A stretch of 53,707 bases of DNA from NCBI GenBank assembly GCA_013268835.1, contig JABFSX010000016.1, positions 1-53,707 on the forward strand, in the 5' to 3' direction. Position 1 is the stretch's first letter; each line of letters opens with the position of its first letter. Below, piece by piece: positions 1 through 8,089 of the stretch. Below the pieces are notes generated by a model. The model saw only the letters and a program-made list of their open reading frames with translations, searched no databases and was not told the DNA's origin. The stretch is from Candidatus Altimarinota bacterium (lineage in GTDB: Bacteria; Patescibacteriota; Gracilibacteria; BD1-5; UBA2023). The position numbers and the translations under genes were made by a program.

Positions 1-207
1 CGTACGAAACCGAGTTATACGGATAATCGCATCTTCGGAAAAATCTATATTTTTATATACATTCTCTCACTGGAGCATCCCATCAATATACTTCCCATGA
101 CGAGCAAGATCCAGTGTCTGAGCCCGAGTCATAGGAAAAGCCTTGGCAATATCGAGGATACTTCCCTTTCCAGATTGTATGTCGAGACTCGTAGTTTTTT
201 CGGACAT
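1..207 (-). CDS. Hypothetical protein, N-terminal part (runs off the window)
   Basis: The start is ATG at 205-207 and the frame stays open to base 1, giving the first 69 residues. An in-frame TGA after MLQ must be read as Gly for the frame to continue. The visible part is soluble, with no signal peptide and no motif I recognise; ARHGKYIDGML suggests a small helical segment. It diverges from the gene at 365, so the AT-rich 158-nt gap should hold promoters for both. Function unknown. Confidence 0.55.
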
Positions 208-313
208 CGATCTACTTGTAATTATTGGAATCAATTGGAAAAGAGTATATAGAAAAAGGTGCGAGAGTAAATAGAAAAGGCTTATACCCATCAATAAAAA
301 TACAGAAATTAAT

Positions 314-339
314 TTGACATATTTGGTATAACATATAAT
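314..339 (+). promoter_or_regulatory. Candidate promoter for the small gene at 365
   Basis: TTGACA at 314-319 and TATAAT at 334-339 are separated by 14 nt. The same short spacing recurs at 4272, 16096 and 21247, so it may be normal for this organism. A prediction from sequence only. Confidence 0.4.
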
Positions 340-364
340 GTATAGTTACATTAACACATTTTTT

Positions 365-577
365 ATGTTACAACAACCACTTACTCCAGCTGATTGTTTC
401 CGACAATGACTCCCTCTTCCAGAATGAACCACAGACTTGACGGTTTACTATTCAGATAGAATTAATCCTAAATGAACTCTTTCTTGAGTGGTTCGCCAGA
501 TAACTCGTACAGTAGATCGAACTGTAGGATATGATTTTACAACGAGTGATAATCGTATCCCTACAACTTGCGATTAG
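365..577 (+). CDS. Small hypothetical protein (70 aa)
   Basis: It begins MLQQPLTPADCFRQGLPLPEG and ends at TAG 575-577. Four in-frame TGA codons are read as Gly, and without that reading no ORF is visible here. No signal peptide, membrane segment or known motif. It lies 25 nt before another small gene (603-809) and the two may be co-transcribed, ending at the strong hairpin at 813-841. Function unknown. Confidence 0.6.
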
Positions 578-602
578 ATAATTACCCTTTAACTCTCAAA
601 AT

Positions 603-809
603 ATGTCTCAAAATAATGCACAAAATGACTGGAGAGATGGAGTATCTCGTCCTGCAGAATGAGAGCTCCAAGCTTGGTTTCGAAAATCTCCAACAGACCC
701 AACTCTAGAAGTCAGAACTATTGGAGCAGATTCTGTAACTGCCATTCTTGCCGAATGAACCGAGGCTCATATTCCAGCAGTCTTCGCTGAAGCTGATTCT
801 GGTGATTAA
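603..809 (+). CDS. Small acidic hypothetical protein (68 aa)
   Basis: ATG at 603 and TAA at 807-809, with two TGA-Gly codons. The product starts MSQNNAQNDWRDGVSRP and is acidic at the C-terminus (AEADSGD). It is followed directly by a rho-independent terminator, which supports a real transcribed gene end. No recognised family. Second gene of a probable two-gene unit with the ORF at 365. Confidence 0.6.
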
Positions 810-812
810 TAC

Positions 813-841
813 AAAAAATCCGTGGACTCCACGGATTTTTT
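813..841 (+). terminator. Rho-independent terminator
   Basis: A 13-bp perfect stem (arms 813-825 and 829-841, core TCCGTGG/CCACGGA flanked by A6/T6) with a 3-nt loop lies 3 nt after the stop of the 603 gene. The A and T flanks could make it work in both directions. Confidence 0.85.
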
Positions 842-871
842 GATTACAATGCAACTATATAAAAAATATCT

Positions 872-2047
872 ATGTCCAATCTTATCACCTGTCCACACTG
901 TCATCGTGATTTTTCTCTCGATGATGCTCAGAAACACGAGCTCGAAGCGATGAAAATAGAACTCGAAAAAAAGCTCCAAGCCGAGATCAAGGCGGATTCA
1001 GATAAACGGGCTCTCACTTGGGCTCAAGAGCAGATTGCGAAGGCTCGTCTCGAATCTGAGGAAAATGCTCGCAAGCAATCGATCGAACTCGAATCGCTCC
1101 GTAAGCGAGATGAAGAATGACGAAAAAAAGAAGAACAATTCCTTCGTCAGCAGAACGAATTCGAGATGCTCAAGAAAAATCTCGAACTCGAAAAGGATCG
1201 AGCCCGTATCGAAGAACGCAAAAAACTCGAAGAAGAATTTGCGAAGCAGACACAAGACAAGCTCAAGCTCGAACTCGAAAAACAAGATCTCGAAACAGAT
1301 AAAAAACTCCGAGCCAAAGATGAGCAGATTGCTCAGATGCAGCGAGCTATCGAAGATGCCAAGCGCAAGGGGGAACAAGGTTCGATGCAGATCCAATGAG
1401 AGATTCAAGAGGATGCTCTCAAGGAACTCCTCGGTCACAACTTCCCTATCGACAATATCACTGACGTAGAAAAAGGGATTAAGTGAGCGGATATCATTCA
1501 AGAAGTTCGCAATGATTTCGGTCAATCCGTCGGTATCATCGCTTGGGAATCCAAGAATACGAAGGCATGGAGTGATAGTTGGGTAGAGAAACTCAAGGAA
1601 GATCGTCTCCGTGTGAATGCGGATGTCTCGATCCTCGTGACCGCTGTCCTCCCGAAAGATGTCGAGAAATTCGGTCTCTACAAGGGGGTTTGGCTCGTCG
1701 AGTGGGCGTATGTCCTCCCGATTGCCACGATGCTCCGTGGACAGATCGAAGCAATGGCACATCTCCGCACGAGCCTCGTATCCAAAGATGAGAAGATGGA
1801 AGTCGTCTATAACTATCTCACGAGTGCGAAGTTCAAGGACAAGGTCGAGAATATCATCGATGCATTCCGTCAGATGCAGGATCAAGTAGCCGAAGAGCGT
1901 CGAGCGTTCGAGTCGAGATGGAAAAAAAGAGAACAACTTCTCGAACAAGTGATCAAAAATACTGGGGGGATGTATGGGGATCTTGGAGGGATGTTGGGTG
2001 GGAAACTAGAAAAAGTGGAGTATTTGGAGTTGGGGAGTGGGTTGTAA
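872..2047 (+). CDS. DUF2130 family coiled-coil protein with PD-(D/E)XK-like core
   Basis: 391 aa with three TGA-Gly codons joining the pieces. The N-terminus carries a CPHC pair (Cys7, Cys10) like half a zinc ribbon. Residues about 20-165 are a highly charged Glu/Lys/Arg coiled coil. From about 180 comes the DUF2130 core: an Asp in GADIIQEV (about 206), then WESK (about 226), a spacing that fits the D...ExK layout of restriction-endonuclease-fold proteins; family members are compared with RmuC. The C-terminus is Gly-rich. Codon use is CTC-rich with few TGA, unlike the AT-rich OLD gene 16 nt downstream. Family assignment is confident; nuclease activity is inferred. Confidence 0.82.
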
Positions 2048-2063
2048 TTAATTTATTCATCTT

Positions 2064-3761
2064 ATGAATGAGTCTATCAAAATAATATGACATAAATGTT
2101 TCTCTAATAATTGAGAGCCTCAGTGATTTAATGAAGTAAAACCTATAAATATAGTTATTTGAAAAAATAACTCCTGAAAGAGTAGTCTTTTTGATTCGAT
2201 AAAACATATATGTTGAGATCCTCAATCTTTCTTTACTAATTCAGGTTCAATAATTATTGAGTCTGAGATTGAAGAATCTGATGTCGTATGAATAGGTGAC
2301 TCAATTTCAGGATGAAATATCCCTTGAACAAGTCATAATGCTTACTTAAGATGATTTGTATGACAAAAATTGAAATATAAGTTACAAAACTGAGCTCAAT
2401 CAATAATTTGACCAGATTTTCTTTCTTATGCATGAGTATATTTTCAAACTATTCTTTCTAGAAAAACAGAAAACTCCATATTTCATAATCGAATAATTAG
2501 AAATGTGTATGCTGAAAGAGATATAGAAGCTGAGGCCTCAGATATCGGAGATGCAAAAGATAACCTTTCTTGAAATTGAAAATATGCAACCCAACTTCTT
2601 AGACAATTATTTAGTGAAACATTACTTGGATCAATAACTAGTACCAGGGAATTGAATAATCTTAAGAATATTTTTTTCAAAAATTTAAATCTTATAATTA
2701 GGCCTGATATTGATTTTATTGATATTACAATAAAACAGATTACCTGAACAATTAAATGGGAAATATATTTTGAAACAACTGAACATGATTTTATTCCACT
2801 TTCTAAAATGGGAAGTTGAATGAAAACTATATTATTAGTTCTATTAAATTTAATTGTAATACCTATTATTCATAATAGAGATATATGTGATTATATATTT
2901 ATCCTTGAAGAATTGGAGAATAATTTACATCCAGCAATGCAAAGGCGTCTTTATGATTTTATCATAAAATATTCTGAAAATAATCCATGAGCCATATTTT
3001 TTATAAGTACTCATTCAAATATTGTAATCGATATATTTTCTAAATATCGACAATCTCAGATATTGCATATTTTTAATGATAATAAAAACTCATTTGTAAA
3101 AACTATTCTTGATAAAATCTGACAAAAACAAATTTTAGAAGAATTAGATTATAGAGCCAGTGATTTATTACAAACAAATTGAGTTATATGGGTTGAATGA
3201 CCTAGTGATAGAACTTATATAAACAAATGGTTACAGCTTAAATTTCCAGAGCTAAAAGAATGAATACATTACTCAATAATGTTTTATTGATGAAGATTAT
3301 TGAGTCATTTATCATTTAAAAATGCTAATTCAAATGAAGTTAATAGCTTTATTGAGATATTAAAGATAAACCAAAATGCATTCGTAATGATTGATCGTGA
3401 TGGTAAAACTGCATGAGTAAAGATTAATTCAACAAAATCTAGAATACTTGCCGAACTTTGAATTAATACTTGCTGGATTACAGATTGAATTGAAATTGAA
3501 AATTATTTAAATTGATGAATTTTGACTAAATGGTTAAGTAGAAAACATAACTATACATGAAGTTCATTAACTATAGGTAAATTCGATAAAATTGATACTA
3601 AAATCCCAGCTTCAATTTGAATTAAATACTCTGATTTAAAAGTGAAATATTCACAAGAAATCATTGAATTTATAGAATTAGTAGATATAACCTCCGATTT
3701 AAAATTGAAAAATAATATCGAACAACTCTGACTTTTAATCAAAAAATGGAATAAATTTTAA
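2064..3761 (+). CDS. OLD-family ATP-dependent nuclease (ATPase + TOPRIM)
   Basis: 565 aa. The N-terminal ABC-type ATPase shows a Walker A (IGKNNSGKSS, about residue 33-42), a signature-like PLSKMGSGMKT and a Walker B (YIFILEELENNLHP). It is followed by a switch His in FISTHS. The C-terminal TOPRIM domain shows VEGPSDRTYI and the acidic pair in VMIDRDGK. This order is that of OLD proteins (phage P2 Old, Gabija GajA), which cut DNA and often serve in phage defence. No UvrD-like GajB partner is visible. Of 41 glycines I count 33 as TGA, and leucine is mostly TTA/CTT, so composition differs sharply from the DUF2130 gene before it. This suggests acquisition from a code-25 relative or relaxed codon selection. 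Confidence 0.9.
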
Positions 3762-3790
3762 ATACGTTTTGACTCTATAGCAACTTTCAA

Positions 3791-3812
3791 TATACTTGAG
3801 TAGTCAAGTATA
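3791..3812. promoter_or_regulatory. Palindromic operator before the MarR gene
   Basis: A perfect 9-bp inverted repeat, TATACTTGA (3791-3799) and TCAAGTATA (3804-3812), with 4-nt spacer GTAG, ends 16 nt before the MarR-like start codon. Size and place fit a MarR dimer site used for autoregulation. It could also fold in RNA, but there is no T-run after it. Confidence 0.6.
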
Positions 3813-3828
3813 TTTTTAGTTTATTTTT

Positions 3829-4257
3829 ATGTCTACCATATCCCCTACACTTTCATTTTTCGTCTCTCTTTCTCGTATCGAGACGATCCTCTCTCGCAAG
3901 ATGGATGCGAAACTCGGTGGGCTTGGATTCTCAGATTTCCTGATTCTCTATGCGCTCTCAGTAGCTCCAGATAAGCGACTCAGACGGATCGATCTCGCAG
4001 ATACGATCGGACTCACAGCAAGTGGGATCACTCGGCTATTACTCCCGATGGAGAAGATCGGACTCGTACAGCGTGAGGCACACGACGGAGATGCTCGGGT
4101 GAGCTATATCGCGATTGCTCCAGGTGGTGAAGCGAAACTGACTGAGGCGATCGAACGAGCGGAGCAATATTGCTCAGATATCATCCATCCTGCGGAGGCA
4201 ACAGAGATCACTCATGCGAACAATATCTTATCGAAATTGAGCCAAAGAATCGGATAA
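3829..4257 (+). CDS. MarR family transcriptional regulator
   Basis: 142 aa, the usual MarR length, with no TGA codons. The winged helix lies about residues 50-110: LRRIDLADTIGLTASGITRLLLPMEK is helix-turn-helix plus recognition helix, and LVQREAHDGDARVSYIAI is the wing (the D-x-R pair typical of MarR). Helices at both ends would form the dimer. MarR proteins repress their own and nearby genes and are released by small phenolic ligands or Cys oxidation; no Cys sits in the DNA-binding part here. The palindrome at 3791-3812 is the likely site. The target could be itself and the small gene at 4325. Confidence 0.85.
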   Translation: MSTISPTLSFFVSLSRIETILSRKMDAKLGGLGFSDFLILYALSVAPDKRLRRIDLADTIGLTASGITRLLLPMEKIGLVQREAHDGDARVSYIAIAPGGEAKLTEAIERAEQYCSDIIHPAEATEITHANNILSKLSQRIG

Positions 4258-4271
4258 TTGTATCAATTATA

Positions 4272-4298
4272 TTGACATATATTTACTTGTTGTATAAT
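4272..4298 (+). promoter_or_regulatory. Candidate promoter for the gene at 4325
   Basis: TTGACA at 4272-4277 and TATAAT at 4293-4298 with a 15-nt gap, 26 nt before the ATG at 4325. It lies just after the MarR stop, so the 4325 gene may have its own transcript. Confidence 0.45.
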
Positions 4299-4324
4299 CA
4301 CAGTAATAATTAATTATAGATTGT

Positions 4325-4594
4325 ATGGCTACCCCTATTATGCAAGAACCATTTCCACCTTCTACTGTTTTCTGAATTGTCTTCGATGAGTCTCAGAAGT
4401 GACATGTGGGTCTCAAAGAGAGAGTAACTGCAATGGTTGTAGAAATCGTTGGAGTTGATAAACTTCCTGATAAGATTGGTTATTGGATTCAAGAATATTG
4501 TCTTCCTATCACTGAAGGAACTCCGATGAAAGATTTCGATGAAGATATGCAGGAGCCTATTGATCTTGCCACCATCCCAAATCGTAGGAAATAA
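4325..4594 (+). CDS. Hypothetical protein (89 aa)
   Basis: MATPIMQEPFPPSTVFGIVF is the N-terminus. Two TGA-Gly codons occur in the first third, and the rest is open in all tables. Soluble, mixed composition, with an acidic stretch (DFDEDMQEP) near the end. No family recognised. It follows the MarR gene and ends in a bidirectional hairpin shared with the convergent gene at 4618. Confidence 0.6.
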
Positions 4595-4623
4595 AATAAA
4601 TCCCCAATATTGGGGATTTATTT
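4594..4623. terminator. Bidirectional terminator between convergent genes
   Basis: A perfect 15-bp palindrome (arms 4594-4608 and 4609-4623, centre CCCCAATATTGGGG, flanks AAATAAAT/ATTTATTT) spans the stop codons of the genes at 4325 (+) and 4618 (-). Confidence 0.75.
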
Positions 4624-5097
4624 TGCTTGTATCCTTTTTTCTTCAAATACTTCATCGACTCGTTCTCCGATAAGATGAACAATACTCTCAGTATTTCCCC
4701 AGTCGAGATCATCTTCGAAGATCATCCCGAGTCCGAGCATAATCGCTTCATGGGTTACCTCTTCCCCATTGTAGTAATCACTCATTGCGATATGGAAGAG
4801 ATTTTTTGCGATCTCATTTCTTTGTTCTTGATGGTTTCTTGGATTCTGATAATTGCGGATCATCTGTCCGAGATTGATCTTTGGATTCTTACTTAGACCG
4901 AGAATGATTGGCTCCCAGATGGTCACAAGTTCCCGATAGGCATACCGTACTTCCCTATTATTGGATGTAGTTTTCTTGGATTGAATCTCGAATTGGTTCG
5001 TATCGAGAAATACATAGAAAGCATCTTTTCCATAGAGTTCTTGAATCTCAAGTGATGTGTAGCTGTGGATAATATTACTAGATGATGGGAGTTTCAT
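4618..5097 (-). CDS. Hypothetical protein (159 aa)
   Basis: It starts MKLPSSSNIIHSYTSLEIQE and has no TGA codon, so the frame holds in any code. The product is predicted soluble and mainly helical, with an acidic central and C-terminal part (GMIFEDDLDWGNTESIVH) and a basic tail. I do not recognise a family. An 11-bp inverted repeat at 5118-5144 sits 21 nt upstream of its start and may regulate it. Confidence 0.7.
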   Translation of the reverse strand: MKLPSSSNIIHSYTSLEIQELYGKDAFYVFLDTNQFEIQSKKTTSNNREVRYAYRELVTIWEPIILGLSKNPKINLGQMIRNYQNPRNHQEQRNEIAKNLFHIAMSDYYNGEEVTHEAIMLGLGMIFEDDLDWGNTESIVHLIGERVDEVFEEKRIQAK

Positions 5098-5117
5098 ATT
5101 GGTATTTTTTAGTATGG

Positions 5118-5144
5118 AATTACTCTAACATATTTAGAGTAATT
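5118..5144. promoter_or_regulatory. Inverted repeat in a divergent intergenic region
   Basis: Perfect arms AATTACTCTAA (5118-5128) and TTAGAGTAATT (5134-5144) with a 5-nt spacer lie between the divergent genes 4618-5097 (-) and 5212 (+). There is no adjacent T-run, and it is upstream of both genes, which favours an operator over a terminator. Confidence 0.5.
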
Positions 5145-5211
5145 TAACAATAATATTTTCTTTTTTCTTATTTTTCAGTATGCTCAGATTTCAAAAAAAA
5201 TAATTATCCCT

Positions 5212-5373
5212 ATGTCACCACTTCCACCACATCTCGCCGAAGATGAAGAGCAAATTCTCTCAGAAGATATCACGAGCTTGACTCGGAGCAAGATTGGACT
5301 CCAGGGTCCAAGTAAATATGGAAAATGAGGTTCTCGCCTCTATAAGGCCAAGTGACGAGCAGGAAGAAACTAA
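5212..5373 (+). CDS. Small protein with basic Gly-rich tail (53 aa)
   Basis: It starts MSPLPPHLAEDEEQILSEDI and ends with a Gly/Lys/Arg tail (YGKGGSRLYKAKGRAGRN) that uses two TGA-Gly codons. The acidic front and basic tail suggest a nucleic-acid or protein contact, but this is only from composition. The next gene begins 11 nt after the stop, so the two are probably an operon. Function unknown. Confidence 0.55.
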
Positions 5374-5384
5374 TATCTCTTCAT

Positions 5385-5786
5385 ATGTGATTTTCATATC
5401 CAGCAATTCATCGTATTTTTGCGGTTTTATTTTTCCTTATATGTGTTGGTATAGTTTTCTATAGTCGCGAACTTGGTCAATTTCGCTGATTCATCTGAGA
5501 TATTGTCATCGTGATGTTTCTCTATAGTCTCGTACAATGAATCTATAGGTTCAATCCTTGAAAACTTATTCTTGCATTACTATTGCTCGCTTTTTTTATA
5601 GAGATGCTCCAATATTTTCACTTTGTGATATATATGTGATGGGAGAAAAATCAAGCAATGAATCTCATATTTGGATCTGTCTATGATCCAATAGACATCA
5701 TCGCATATACCATTGGATGAATATTGATTGTTGCTCTCGATCTCACATATATAAAAAAAGAGACCCCCATTCGGGGATCTCTGTAG
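5385..5786 (+). CDS. DUF2809 family membrane protein
   Basis: 133 aa with six TGA-Gly codons and none of it visible under the standard code. Four hydrophobic segments are seen, with the family pattern GDIVIVMFLYSLVQGIYRF, then IEMLQYFHFVIYMGW, then VYDPIDIIAYTIG. DUF2809 proteins are small integral membrane proteins of unknown role related to VanZ-like families. It shares a short operon with the gene at 5212. The stop at 5784-5786 lies just past the terminator hairpin of the convergent BI-1 gene. Confidence 0.75.
5753..5782 (-). terminator. Terminator of the BI-1 gene (minus strand)
   Basis: Read on the minus strand, a GC-rich stem (AGAGATCCCC with GGGGGTCTCT, one mismatch) with a short loop is followed by seven T. 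It lies 9 nt after the BI-1 stop and inside the 3' end of the convergent DUF2809 gene. Confidence 0.75.
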
Positions 5787-5791
5787 GATGA

Positions 5792-6481
5792 TTATTTGCG
5801 TTTTCCAAAGAGTGACAGTAACTTGAGAAAGAGATTGATAAAATCAAGATACAGGGTGAGGGCTCCCATCACGGCTTCTTTTGTATCTGCTTCTGTACCC
5901 TCATTTCCGATGATATTCATCTCCTTGATCTTCTGTGTATCATAGGCAGTGAGAGTGATAAAGACGATCACTCCGATGATCGAGACGATCGTATGTATCA
6001 TCGAACTCAACAAGAATATATTCATAATCCCAGTTACGATAATTCCGATGAGTCCGAATTTTGCCAATACACCGACTCCTGTAAGATTCTTCTTGGTGAT
6101 GTATCCGTAGATACTCATCACAGCAAATATCCCAGCGGTAACGCCAAATATTGATACTACCGATCCGAGTTGATAGATCAAAAATACGATCGAAAGAGTG
6201 AGACCAGTGGTGATCGAATAGAGTATAAAGACCAGAATAGCGACCATCGCACTGATTCTTTGGACTAACCAAGTGAGTCCAAGTACAAGTACTACTTCAA
6301 GGATCAAGAGGGGAAGAAAGAGTTTTTTTGTATAGATATAGTCGTAGAGGGTGGGATTGACCGATACATAGTAGGCAATACTCCCTGAGATCAGGAGTGC
6401 AAAAGCCATCCATCCATAGACTTGTTGCATGAAACGATTGGTTTCTGCTTGAGGGTCGTGTGAGGGCGATATATCAGACAT
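5792..6481 (-). CDS. Bax inhibitor-1 / YccA family membrane protein
   Basis: 229 aa with no TGA codon. Seven hydrophobic segments follow a short hydrophilic N-terminus containing TNRFMQQVYGWMAFALLISG, the typical BI-1 start. The family's closing part is seen in ITLTAYDTQKIKEM and in TLYLDFINLFLKLLSLFGKRK. Bacterial members (YetJ, YccA) act as pH-gated calcium leak channels or as FtsH modulators; which applies here cannot be told. Single gene with its own terminator. Confidence 0.92.
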   Translation of the reverse strand: MSDISPSHDPQAETNRFMQQVYGWMAFALLISGSIAYYVSVNPTLYDYIYTKKLFLPLLILEVVLVLGLTWLVQRISAMVAILVFILYSITTGLTLSIVFLIYQLGSVVSIFGVTAGIFAVMSIYGYITKKNLTGVGVLAKFGLIGIIVTGIMNIFLLSSMIHTIVSIIGVIVFITLTAYDTQKIKEMNIIGNEGTEADTKEAVMGALTLYLDFINLFLKLLSLFGKRK

Positions 6482-6630
6482 AAGGATTGAAATTAAGAAT
6501 AGATGACTACTATTCTAACGTATCTCTAGAGAAAAAGCAAAATCCAACTTTATAAAGGTATACGTTTTTCTTTTTTTAAAATTGAGTACTTTCGATATAC
6601 TCCATACCATCCAAATATTCACTTTTCTTT

Positions 6631-7191
6631 ATGTCATTTTTTACTATTAGCTTACTTGCTTTCTCCCTCTCTGCTGATGCATTTGCTGTGGCGGTCGGAA
6701 CAGGAATATCTCAGAAAAAAATACACATCAAACAGGCTCTCCTCATGGCTTTCTCATTTGGATTTTTTCAGGCAATTATGCCGATCATCTGATTTTATCT
6801 TGCTTCACTCTTTTCGAGCCTTATAACCGATTATGATCATTGGATTGCATTCTTGCTTCTTGGCTATATTGGAGCTAATATGATCTATGAAGGATGGAAA
6901 TGAACCGATGAGGAAGAAGAGAAAAAAGATGTATTCTCACTGAAGTCACTCATAACTCTTGGAATTGCAACAAGTATCGATGCTCTTGCAGTTGGAGTAT
7001 CGCTCACAGCGAGTACAGAAAATATTTTCTATCCGGCACTAGTTATCGGTATTATTACTTTTGTGGCTTCATATATCGGGCTCGGTTTTGGAAAAAAATT
7101 CTGACATCATATTGGCTCAAGATCTGAGATTGTCGGAGGATTGGTTCTTACAGGAATCGGAACTAATATCCTTATCGAACATATTTTCTAG
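6631..7191 (+). CDS. MntP-like manganese exporter
   Basis: 186 aa, the normal MntP length, with three TGA-Gly codons. Two homologous halves of three membrane segments each carry the Asp motifs: FSLSADAFAVAVGTG (about residue 11-25) and ATSIDALAVGVSLTA (about 117). Between them is a charged loop (GTDEEEEKKD). MntP exports Mn2+ across the cytoplasmic membrane. No yybP-ykoY riboswitch is visible in the 150 nt upstream. Convergent with the ligase-like gene 15 nt downstream. Confidence 0.85.
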
Positions 7192-7206
7192 AAAAAATAT
7201 ACTCGA

Positions 7207-8085
7207 TTACTTCGGAATTTTTTTGATATGAAATTCTTTGTTTTTTAGTGTAGTATCATCGATGGTGATCGACCCATCAGGGTTGAGCGAGTGGAATATT
7301 CACCGAGAGATTAATGCTCCAAATTGAGCTGTTCCATTGTCTTCATATATTTCTATAGTATCTCATTTTCTAAGAGTGAGGAATTCGAGATATTCTTGAT
7401 GCATTGTATCTCACTGTAGGGATGTTTGTATATTTTTTCAATACTGTTTTGCGAGAGAAATCCATCGATCAGATGGGATATCCAAAGAATTGGGTACAGA
7501 AAAAAGATGTTGAGCAAGATGATCATTCACTGGAAGTCTTGGTGGAAGTGAGGAAGTATTTGTTCCGATTCCAATTCGGAGAAAATCATTATCTTGGTCG
7601 AGTCGAACTTTTTGGATGAGGTGACCTGCAACCTTTCCTCCATCCATCAGATAGTGGAGTGGATAAGCGATCTGTATATGAGCATCAGGATTCATCCCAG
7701 CAAGAGTCGTAGCAATAGCAACAGAGATTCGTTCTTGGAGGCTCCATATAGAACTAGAGATGTCACGAGGAACAGAGAGACAGATATTTACATTAAAATT
7801 CGAAATATGTTGTTGTGTATTGATCCATTTTCTGTCCCCACTTCATCTTGCTGCTGTGAGAGAAGAACAAAGAATCATCAAAATATCTGACCCTATTTGC
7901 TTGTAGAGATCATATAGTTTTGGGGGTGTATAATCATAGAGTGTTCGCTCTTCTCAGAGCAGAATTATTCCTTTTTCCTCATTGGGAACATGAATTAACT
8001 TTTTCGAAAAACCTTCGATACTTTCCCCTCTTTCTGAAGAAGAAATACCAAAAAAATGAGCTGTTTCAGAATCTTTGATATACAT
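7207..8085 (-). CDS. Biotin-protein-ligase-like protein (BirA/BPL family, divergent)
   Basis: 292 aa. The catalytic fold is indicated by ARGSGDRKW (residues 79-87, the family's GRGxxGRxW), by MDGGKVAGHLIQ (147-157, containing the Lys that contacts biotin) and by IGIGTNT (171-177, the family's GIGINV). A C-terminal SH3-like domain (about 232-290) follows, as in BPL_C. The WPND signature that precedes the Lys loop is replaced by YPLH (141-144). There is no N-terminal DNA-binding domain. It starts 4 nt after the stop of the ACC fusion gene, so the pair is one operon. BPLs attach biotin to carrier proteins; the role is supported by context, while full activity is uncertain because of the altered motif. 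Confidence 0.72.
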
Positions 8086-8089
8086 ATAT

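Noticed and set aside
998-1948. 316-residue minus-strand ORF opposite DUF2130
   Set aside because: It is antisense to a recognisable protein, made of Phe/Leu/Glu runs that mirror the coiled coil, and matches no family.
6482-6630. Manganese riboswitch (yybP-ykoY) before the MntP-like gene
   Set aside because: No paired helices or conserved loop bases of that class could be found in the 149-nt leader.
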